From the NCBI GenBank assembly GCA_023935145.1, contig CM043698.1, positions 81,424,001 to 81,488,000 on the forward strand: a DNA stretch of 64,000 nt. The letters run 5' to 3'. Shown piece after piece: positions 55,797 to 64,000 of this stretch (positions are counted from its first letter, which is position 1; each line of letters opens with the position of its first letter). The position numbers and the translations under genes are program-made. The notes beneath the pieces are model-generated. The model worked only from the letters and a program-made list of their open reading frames with translations, was not told the DNA's origin and searched no databases. This stretch comes from Bretschneidera sinensis. Taxonomy: Eukaryota > Streptophyta > Magnoliopsida > Brassicales > Akaniaceae.

Positions 55797-57164
55797 TGAT
55801 TACGCCCAAAGTATAACGCAGTAGTTGTAGCACAATTTTGGGGTGTCAATTCCACAGGGAAACAGGTTAACTACAAGAGAAGGTGTAAACCTAAACACAA
55901 ACGATAAAATCAAGTAAGAGAATATGAATTTTGATAATGAAGTAATTGTGAGGAAATTGTGTAAATTGAATGAAAAATATAATAGAGAAACAACAAGGTT
56001 CCGGGAATCCTCCCTAGGTTCGTTGCCTTATTCTAATCTTGACTCAGTTGTTTTTATCTCGATTGCAAGTTTCACATCTCAAACAGGCAATCAACAAATA
56101 TTCAATTTAAGCTCATATAAACTCTAATGTAATTATTATGAAATACTCTTCACTTTCGATTAAAGCACATATAACCTATCCTGTAGGTTCATCAAGAAAC
56201 GACAATATATCTTAACTGACAATATCGCAGTAATGGACAAACCTAAAGGTAAATCTACCGGACTCAATCACATCCAAAAATCTTAATATAAGAAGAGCAT
56301 GACTAAACTTATATCAAAGATAAAGATACAATCACCGGATTAATAGAAAATCTTCTATTTAGATTAAAGAGTAAATCATAATAATGTTTTGACAATAAAT
56401 CTAATTACAACCGAATCAATAAAGGAAAATAAGAACAACTGCACCTAGGGATTCATCCCTTCGCCTTGCTTGGAGATTAGTTCGCCATGGAGTTCATGGT
56501 TAAACACTTTAATGGAGGAGAATGTGGCTGCTACTTTGAGTTTTCTAGACTTCCCCAATGTTCCTTATCAAACCCTAAGTGGCCTATTTATATTACAAAA
56601 GTTCCAATGGTGTTCTAGGGTTTAAACAAGCATTAAAGTCCTAATTAGGTCAAAACTTGGAGACAAACTTTCGAGTGCGTGCCGCGGCTCTCACTTGTGG
56701 GCGCCGCGGCTTGGCCTTGGTCTTTGGAGGGGTGTGCTTCTGGGCGCTTAGGCCCTCCTTGGTGGGCACCTAGGCGCTAGCTGAAGGCTGAGGTTGGCAT
56801 GATTTGGGCGCCATGGCCCTCCTTGGTGGGAGCCTAGGTGCTAGCTAGCTTGATCTTGTGCATATTCTGGGCGTCTAGGCCCTCACTGGTCCAAGTCTAA
56901 GCGCCCACTAAAAGTGGCTTTTCTTTATTTTTGCTTCTCCAAAACCACTCTGGCACTCCGTTATGCATGGAATCTTTGCGCTTTAAGCAACGATTGGTTT
57001 TCCATCTCTTTTAACTCAAAGTTCCTGAAAATGCACCGAAATAGATCAACAATCCAAGGATATCACTTTAGAGTTATTAATGTATAAAAGTGCAATTAAA
57101 ACCAAGAACCACCCTAAAATGCTAACAATTAGTACTGTTGAGATGCATTTTATGGCTCTCATCA
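55797..57164 (-). repeat. 3' LTR of the Athila element
   Basis: 1368 bp, minus-strand TGATGAGAGCC...GGGCGTAATCA, with a TATA box (plus tatttata 56585-56592). A GC-rich motif array (gtgccgcggct, gcgccgcggct and several gggcgcYtaggcc forms) lies at 56680-56900, upstream of the TATA on its own strand. It matches the solo LTR at 10902-12230. Confidence 0.88.
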
Positions 57165-57180
57165 CAACCCCCAACTAGCT
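57165..57180 (-). other. Athila polypurine tract
   Basis: The minus strand reads AGCTAGTTGGGGGTTG, directly before the LTR start. Confidence 0.75.
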
Positions 57181-59500
57181 TATTGCTAGTCCCTACCAAT
57201 TCAAGCGGAAACAAGAGATGAATTCTACGGTAGGAATCAAAACAAGTTAAAGCAATGCTAGGGTTAAACAAATAGTAATTCACTTTTTGTCTCAGAAATT
57301 GCACATAAAACAAAACACATAGAATCATTAAATATCACTTAAGTCCAAAAGCAATCCAAGCATCAATCTTAAAATCGTTATCGACTCTTATCATCCGTCT
57401 TACCACAATCCATTAATCCGAACACCCAGATGATTTTATGCATAACATTCATGAATACAAGTCTTAGCCTCTAAAATATTTAATTTGCGTGACATCAATC
57501 ACAAAAACAAACTCCATAGGTTCACTTTTCAAATCACTCTCCACTATTGTAGAAAGATAACACCACCTTGGATCAACAAGTCTTTAATAAGCTTGTAACG
57601 TTAGGTCAAGGTAAAGGTTTAAGAAAGAACGGGAAGGATTCAACAAGTAAAAAACACAACCCCTTTAAGCACTGGATAATCTTACTTCAACACCCAACTC
57701 TTTCAACCATTTTTATAAGAGCATTTCTCTCAATAAGTCACCATTTTTCTTCTCTTTTTGCCATATTTCACTCTTTTTCTTTTATATTTTTGGCATAAGA
57801 CCATCCACCTCCTTTTTCATTCTTTTCTTTTCTTTTCCACAACCCCCAACTTATTTCCTTTAATATACTTGGGTTATGGTAGTAATATATATATTTTTTT
57901 CATATTTCCATCCTTACTCCTCTTAAGTGCTTCTCAACAAATGTGTATAACCAAGTTATTTTCAAAGAAGGGGGTAAGGAAAAAATATTTTTAGGCTCAT
58001 AAGGGTAAGTAAATCGGCTTTCGGAAGAAACAAGACTCAAATTCTTTTTCAAGAAAAATACTCAAACAGGTGACTAGTGATAGTTATAGTAAAGATAAGT
58101 TTGAATGGCTCAAACGGTCCAAAAATGGCCTATATCATATCCTAAATAGTGTGCATTCTAGGAATTCGCCTCAAGTGATTATCAAATAAGTTCTAGAGCT
58201 TGTCGAGACCGTAAAAGTATTCATAAAGCAATCACACATAAAACTTCTCTAAATGTTTTAGACTAATCTTGCAATCTTACCACAAACTAGAGTCTCAAAC
58301 CAAATGAAGATTGACACTTAAATTATTCGCAAACTGAAGCAAGATTTAACTTCTTCTAAATGCTATATGCTGTCTCAATTAAGTTCATATCATTGACATG
58401 TGAATTAACTCTAAGGCTTAACACAAAGCATGCTGAAAATAAATAGAAAAAAAAAATGACACCAAGCAATTTAATAAGAAAAAGAAATATGTTTCCTCCA
58501 CCCCCAACTTAAAAATAGTATTGACCTCAATGTGAAAGATAAAGTAAAAGAAACTCCCTTTATAGGCAAAAGTGCACAGAAGTTGAAAATTGTGCACCAC
58601 TCTTTGAACTGCATGTCGTTTTTCTCGCTAAAATTTTGATCTACAACATAGAACAAAAACAAACAAAAGAAAGCAACTACGGTGTAGCATTAAGATTCCC
58701 ACCGTAGGTTAGGTTAGCACATGAAATGGAAATAAATAACAAAAAATGAAAATAAAGTACGAAAAAGAAAATAACGAAAAGGAAAACACACTAAATGTTA
58801 GTATAGTTATCCGATAAGAAAAACAAAAGAAAAGTAGACAAACAAGAGATAGAACCCAAAACTAATCCTCTAAGTCCTCATCCTCCTCTTCATTCCCTTC
58901 ATTCTCTTCACCTTCCTCTAGAGTTGGATCAAAAGATGAACTCGGATAGGGTGGCATAGTAGGAAAGTGATCCATATCATAACCAGTAGCGGAAGCAAGG
59001 TGTTGGTACATCTGACCAAAAGAAAAGTATACCCCCGCTTGATAATCGGCTTGCCTAGCCAATGATCATTCTTGACGATCTATCCTATTAAGTAACAGTT
59101 TCTGATGCTCGTCAAAATGACTCTCTAAATGCTCAAGGCACTCGACAATAGTGAAATACCTAGAGGGGGGGTAGCAAGGGGCGCGGCGTTGGGCCTATGT
59201 GTGCGCTGGGGCGCTGGTCAGCAAGGGGTCCAACGCTGGGCCTGGTACTGTGCTGGGCCTGGTGCTGTGCGCTAGGACGCTCCTTGGGCTGGGCCGAGGT
59301 GCACAAGCTGCTTGAACCTGTTTCTATTTTTTTTAAAATTTGTTTGTTCCAAAAGAAAAAGATAAAATAAAATTAACCCAAACAAATAATAAAAATAATA
59401 CTAAAAATCAAATTAAACTAAAAAAAAACTAAAAAGTAATATTGAAATAAACTTAATTAAAAACAAAACAAAAATAAATAAAAACATACCTGTGTGGTGT
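57181..59500 (-). other. Athila 3' internal region, mostly non-coding
   Basis: About 2.3 kb between integrase and LTR, the position of the env-like or spacer region in Athila elements. A minus-strand frame at 58862-59062 (66 residues) ends in an acidic run EEGEENEGNEEEDEDLED and could be the remnant of the lineage's extra ORF, but no fusion or membrane feature is visible. GC-rich gctgggcc and gcgctgg motifs cluster at 59180-59310. Confidence 0.55.
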
Positions 59501-59502
59501 GG

Positions 59503-60690
59503 TCAAGGTGAATAGACTGGATCCATAAGTGGAATTTCTTCCACTTCTGGATCTTGTCTATCAATTAAGATTTTAAGATGTTGACCATTGACTTTAAAGA
59601 TCCGACAATCTCTAGTATCCTCAATTTCGACCGCTCCATTTTCAAAAACATTTTTCACTACGAAATAACCGGTCCACCTCGACCGAAGTTTTCTAGGATG
59701 CTTATGGAGTCTAGAACCGTATAAGAACACCCAATCATTAGGTTTAAATGTTGTCCTCAAAATATTTTTATCATGGAATACTTTCGTCTTAGCCTTATAG
59801 ATTCTAGAGTTCTCATAAGCATCATTTCTTAACTCCTCTAACTCGGTCAACTGATATTTCCTAAGCTTACCTGCTTCTCCTATGTCAAAATTAAAAGACT
59901 TGATGGCCCAATAAGCTTGATGTTCGAGCTCTACAGATAAGTGGCAAGACTTTCCAAAAACAAGCCTATAAGGTGACATACTTAAGGGGGTTTTGAAAGC
60001 TGTATGGTAGGCCCAAAGCGCATCCACTAGTCTCAAAGACCAATCCTTGTGATCCGGGTTGACCCTTTTTTCTAAAATTTGCTTGATTTCCTTATTTGCA
60101 AGTTCTACTTGTCACTAGTCTGAGGATGGTAGCCTATAGAAATTTTATGTAACACCCCATATTTTCTCATCAAAGCTTCAAAAGAATGGTTACAAAATGT
60201 GTACCTCGATCACTAATTATAACACGTGGTGTACCAAATCGAGATAACACATTTTCTTTGAGAAATTTAATTACCGTTCTATTATCATTGCTTCGGCAAG
60301 CTGCTGCCTCTACCCACTTAGATACATAATCTATTGCCACGATGATATATTGGTATCTGAAGGAAGGAGGAAAGGGTCCCATAAAATCGATGCCCTAACA
60401 ATCAAAGATTTCAATTACTAAAATAGGGTTTAAGGGCATCATATTACGACGAGACACAGCTCCTAACTTCTGACACTTTTCACAGGAGTGATAATGGATG
60501 CTTGCATCTTTAAACAAGGTAGGCCAATAAAATCACAGTGCAAAATTTTTGCAACGGTTTTTTTCATTGAAAAGCGGCCTCCACAAGCTTGGGAGTGACA
60601 AAATTCTACGACGCTGGCAATCTTTTCATTAGGGATGCAATGCCTTAAAATTTGGTCAAGGCAGTACTTGAAAAGATAGGGGTCATCCAA
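59503..60690 (-). pseudogene. Athila integrase, broken
   Basis: Integrase inserts element DNA. The zinc-binding part (60690-60463) has RHCIPNEK, VEFCHSQACGGRF and a later KILHC, a degraded H2C2 arrangement. The core (60382-60170) shows IIVAIDYVSKWVEA and IISDRGTHF with two catalytic aspartates. After a break the frame 60036-59503 carries [24 protein letters not shown], LNDxAYENSR-like sequence and an [18 protein letters not shown] tail. Stops and frameshifts lie near 60440 and 60040-60170. Confidence 0.85.
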
Positions 60691-60738
60691 ATAAAAATTA
60701 CGTACCTCATTTAAGAACTTCCTCTTGTCTTGAGTTCT

Positions 60739-62450
60739 CTAATCCATTAGTATCTCACCGGTAGCCAAATAGTTCACGATGTGAGCAAACCATAGTAGAG
60801 AAGTAATGGAGAATAAATACTCATCGGGAAAGTCATCCTTGATTGGCATGTCATCACAAGTGTCCTCAAAAGTGAGCCGTGATAGATGGTCAGCTACTAC
60901 ATTTTCTACTCCTTTCTTGTCTTTGATAGTGATGTCAAATTCTTGTAGGAGTAGGATCCATCGTATTAGTCGTGCCTTAGCATCTATCTTTGTAAGAATG
61001 TACTTGAGGATTGCATGATCTGTAAAAATAAGAATGGGAGAACCAATTAAATAAGCACGAAACTTGTCCAAAGAAAAAACTACAGCTAGCAATTCTTTTT
61101 CAGTGGTGGAATAATTCATTTGAGCACTATTTAAAGTTTTACTAGCATAGTAAATGACAAAAGATTTTCCCTCTCTTCGCTGTCCAAGAACAGCACCTAC
61201 AGTATAATCACTAGCATTACACATGATTTCAAAGGGTAAATTCCAATCAGGTGACTGCATTATAGCTGTTGTAGTAAGCTTGCCAATCAGCATTTTAAAG
61301 GCCTCTTGACAAGCTAGAGTCCACTCAAACAGGGCATCTTTAACTAGGAGGGCACATAGTGGTCTAAATATATTAGAAAATTTTTGTATGAGCCTCCTAT
61401 GAAAACCAACATGGCCAAGGAAAGATCTCACATCCTTTATTGTTTTAGGGGTTGGCAATTTAGAGATTAATTCAATCTTAGGTTGATTAACCTCTATTCC
61501 CTTAGAAGAGACAATATGCCCTAAGACAATACCGGATGGTACCATGAAATGGCATTTTTCCCAATTTAAGACTAATTCTTTCTCCTCACAGCAAATCAAC
61601 ACTCTTTCTAAATTCATTAAGCATGCATCAAATGAAGATCCAAAAACAGTTAGGTTATCCATAAAAACCTCCATGCAATTTTCAACAATTGCACTAAAAA
61701 TACTCATCATGCAACGTTAAAAAGTGACAGGTGCATTACACAATCCAAATGGCATTCTATGAAAAGATAAGTGCCAAAAGGACAAGTGAAAGTGGTTTTA
61801 TCCTGGTCTTCTAATGCAATTTCAATTTGATAATAACCAGAATAACCATCTAAGAAACAGTAAAAGGGATGACCAACTACACACTCAAGAATTTGATCAA
61901 TAAAAGGGAGTAGGAAATGATCTTTCCGGGTGGCAGCATTTAATTTTCTGTAATCAATGCACATACGCCACCTGGTCATAAGTTTGGTAAGGACTAACTC
62001 TCCTAGGTCATTTTTCACCACAGGGACTCCCGACTTTTTAGGAACGACTTGCGTAGGACTTACCCATTTACTATCAGCTATGGGATATATAATTCCCACA
62101 TCTAATAGTTTCAGCACTTCATTTTTCACTACTTCTTTCATAGTGGGGTTAAGTCTACGTTGAGGGTCTCTACGAGGACTAGTTCCTTCATCCAAATTTA
62201 TCTTATGGGAGCAGATCAGGGGACTAATTCCTTTTAAATCAGCCATACTCCATCCTAAGGCTGATTTATGTGCATTTAAGGTTTGAATTAATTTCTCACC
62301 TTGGGTCTCATATAATTTAGATGGGATAATAACAGGAAAGGTATCACCTGGACCGAGAAAAACATGCTTCAAACCCTTCGGTAGTGGCTTCAATTCGACT
62401 TTAAGTGCTACCACACTTGAGGGGATTTGTTTCTCGCTTCTTTTAGGCAA
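60739..62450 (-). pseudogene. Athila reverse transcriptase and RNase H, broken
   Basis: The N-terminal part (62450-61707) has LKGISPLICSHKI, WRMCIDYRKLNAATRKDHF and FLDGYSGYYQI. A frameshift just before the MPFGLCNAPVTF motif (about 61750) and a stop after it separate it from 61710-60739. In the second part the catalytic box reads FMDN (plus 61654-61665) in place of FMDD, so one catalytic aspartate is lost. RNase H follows, with EIMCNASDYTVGAVLGQR, YYASKTLNSAQMNYSTTEKE and VADHLSRL. The enzyme cannot be functional. Confidence 0.88.
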
Positions 62451-62553
62451 CTTCTCAAACTTTGGTTGCCATGCCCGAATGCTATAATCCTGAGATTTGT
62501 CAAAAACAGCACAAATATCAATTATATCAGTTTTATCATTAATAGAATCAATC

Positions 62554-62889
62554 TCAAATTAACAAGAAAATATTCAAGAGGATCAAAATCATAAGCTTGG
62601 AAAATATGCTATCGATGAGTGACTCGATCATGTATAAGTGGTGGTTCTCGTCCTCATCTTTGGGCTGTTTTGAAACATTAAAAATGTTCACTTCGAGAGT
62701 CATGTTTCCGAAGGACAGCTTCATGAGTCCATTCCTGCAATTAATAAGAGCATTTGCAATAATAAGGAAAGGTCTACCCAAAATTAAAGGAATTTTAGAG
62801 TTAGTGTTAACAGCAGAAGTAGTATCTAGGATTAGGAAATCAACAGAATAATAAAATTTATCGATTTGAATCAAAATATCCTCTACCAC
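62554..62889 (-). pseudogene. Athila protease region (fragment)
   Basis: The frame holds FLILDTTSAVN, IPLILGRPFLIIANALINC and LEVNIFNVSK. The LGRPFL motif is the conserved flap-to-end part of Athila aspartic proteases. The upstream DxG active-site part is out of frame, near 62900-63010. Confidence 0.7.
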
Positions 62890-62989
62890 ACCCCCGAGGT
62901 ACTTTGATTGAACGGTCAGCCAATTGCAATACCACAGCGGTTGGTTTGATTTCTCTTAAACCTAGTTGTAAGTAAATAGAGAATGACAT

Positions 62990-64000
62990 CAGGTTTACAC
63001 TAGCTCCTAAATCTAGCAAGCTTGTCCAATCTCATGATTTCCAATGCTACATGCAATGGTTGGATAGCCTAGATCCTTGTATTTTGGGGAAATTCTTTGC
63101 TCAATTAACGAACTAACTTGCTCAGTTAGGAATGTTATTTTCTTTACATGGTGCTTCCTCTTAATTGTACATAAATCCTTGAGAACCTTTGCATAAGTGG
63201 GAACTTGTTTAATCACATGCAAAAGTGGAAGATTCAGTTTTACTTGCCTTAGGTTCTCTAGTATTTCATTAATTAGGTCCAAATTTTTCTTGTTTGATTT
63301 TAAGGCTTAAAGGAATGGTGCCTTAACAAGGCTCTTGGTAACCTTAGGGTCCTTGGGCAGCTCAGTATCATCACTACCTTGACCATTTTCCTCAGATTTA
63401 TCTGTTGTTGGGATGTGGAGTGATTTACCACTTCGTGTTACAATGGCATTTTTATCTTTCAAATTTGCTTGTGCCATGTGTTGACCATGGGGAGTGCACT
63501 GAGCTTGGGAAGGGAATTTACCTCGCTCAGTCACACTCAATAAGCCCATTAGTTTGGACACTTAGCTCCTTATTTCCTTATTCTCTTCCACAAACTGTGT
63601 GATTAATGCTCCACACCTTTGGTTTGTCTTACCCTGTGCCTCTATAAAAGCATGTAAAGTGTCTTCTAGAGAACTCCTAGAGGATGAAGGTGCATTATAT
63701 GGTGCAGGGTGTGATCTAGGGGGTTGTGCAAGCTGCTGATTTTCAGACTTCCAGCTAAAGTTAGAGTGATTTCGCCATCCCGGATTGTAAGTGATAGAGA
63801 AGGGTGTAAAAGGCTTCTTGTACATGCCAAAGGCACTACATTGTTCCTCATACATCCCTCTCATATCAACAAATGAAGGGCACTCTTAAGCGGGATGGTC
63901 TACCCCGCCACACACAAAACATGGTTTCAAAGGTTCGGCTTGATTAACCACGTGTGTTGCCTTTTTAGTTTTTAATGCATCTAACTCCCTAGTGAGCATT
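62990..64000 (-). pseudogene. Athila gag and gag-protease linker (partial, broken)
   Basis: The minus-strand frames 63864-63562, 63561-63307 and 63282-63013 are collinear parts of one gag. A zinc knuckle lies near plus 63887-63930 (PCFVCGGVDHPA, a stop, then ECP), with the CCHC residues present but a TAA inside. Later come FPSQAQ, and YAKVLKDLCTIKRKHHVKK with FLTEQVSSLIEQR near the protease junction, typical of Athila. Gag continues off the window. Confidence 0.8.

Larger units (their letters stand above)
55797..64000 (-). mobile_element. Athila-type Ty3/gypsy retrotransposon (partial, runs off window)
   Basis: Minus-strand order from right to left: gag (to about 63000), protease (about 62890-62554), RT and RNase H (62450-60739), integrase (60690-59503), a 2.3-kb non-coding 3' region, purine tract and 3' LTR (55797-57164). 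The long 3' region and pol sequences such as [12 protein letters not shown] and [16 protein letters not shown] identify the Athila lineage. It inserted into the linker of the gypsy element at 55796. The 5' LTR and second flank lie beyond 64000. The pol genes are broken. Confidence 0.9.

Noticed and set aside
58862..59062. Possible envelope-like gene of the Athila element
   Set aside because: Only 66 residues with an acidic tail; no signal peptide, membrane segment or fusion motif is visible, so it is mentioned only within the 3' region.
1..64000. tRNA, rRNA or snRNA genes
   Set aside because: I saw only tRNA-complementary primer sites (TGGTATCAGAGC and TGGCGCCG) belonging to retrotransposons; no cloverleaf-type gene with A and B boxes was recognised by eye.

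Overview
The window looks like repeat-rich nuclear DNA of a flowering plant, most likely a eudicot. It is AT-rich and dominated by LTR retrotransposons of plant-specific clades (chromoviruses, Athila, Tat/Retand-like, Ty1/copia), a plant L1-type LINE with a C-terminal RNase H domain, a TRIM element and a MITE-like foldback. The only recognisable host gene is a type I (M-gamma, AGL80-like) MADS-box gene, present twice on the minus strand. No RNA gene, CRISPR array or bacterial feature was seen, and no species can be named from the sequence alone. Layout, left half: positions 1-10252 are a nested stack. A minus-strand chromovirus remnant (1-372 and 9015-9450) is split by a solo LTR of about 2.4 kb (373-9014), and that LTR is split by a 6.2-kb LINE (1326-7499) flanked by a 15-bp target-site duplication. 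A further LTR-like block lies at 9451-10252, and a solo Athila-type LTR at 10902-12230. From 12231 to 18192 I see no gene, only degenerate sequence, an (AT)26 microsatellite and pieces of the MADS duplication unit. A 590-bp TRIM lies at 18193-18782. Centre: positions 18962-42565 hold a tandem segmental duplication carrying the MADS gene, with traces of a third unit near 16520-16790. Copy A (20498-26637) has an open frame broken only by a 5289-bp LTR element (20823-26111) with 5-bp target-site duplications and two 678-bp LTRs that read as identical. This element has no gag-pol; its interior is three consecutive tandem-repeat arrays (53, 125 and about 49 bp). Copy B (39623-40464) lacks that insertion but is inactivated by stop codons and frameshifts. 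The duplicate segments are separated by a truncated chromovirus (28526-32590), and segment B is itself split by a decayed Ty1/copia element (32664-38745). Right half: a MITE-like foldback (42632-43094) is followed by a chromovirus LTR fragment split by a complete but decayed CRM/Galadriel-like element (43704-49107, TSD tatat). Then come a promoter-like CT-rich stretch, another minus-strand chromovirus LTR and pol end (to 52410), a plus-strand Ty3/gypsy element holding LTR, gag and protease (52411-55796), and finally a minus-strand Athila element running off the window (55797-64000). How it fits together: the host signal is a local amplification of an AGL80-like reproductive MADS gene, followed by independent transposon hits in each copy, so each copy shows the empty site for the other. 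Nearly all retrotransposon reading frames are broken, and many of the stops look like C-to-T (or G-to-A) changes, the pattern expected after long-term cytosine methylation. The exception is the element inside MADS copy A, whose identical LTRs point to a very recent insertion.
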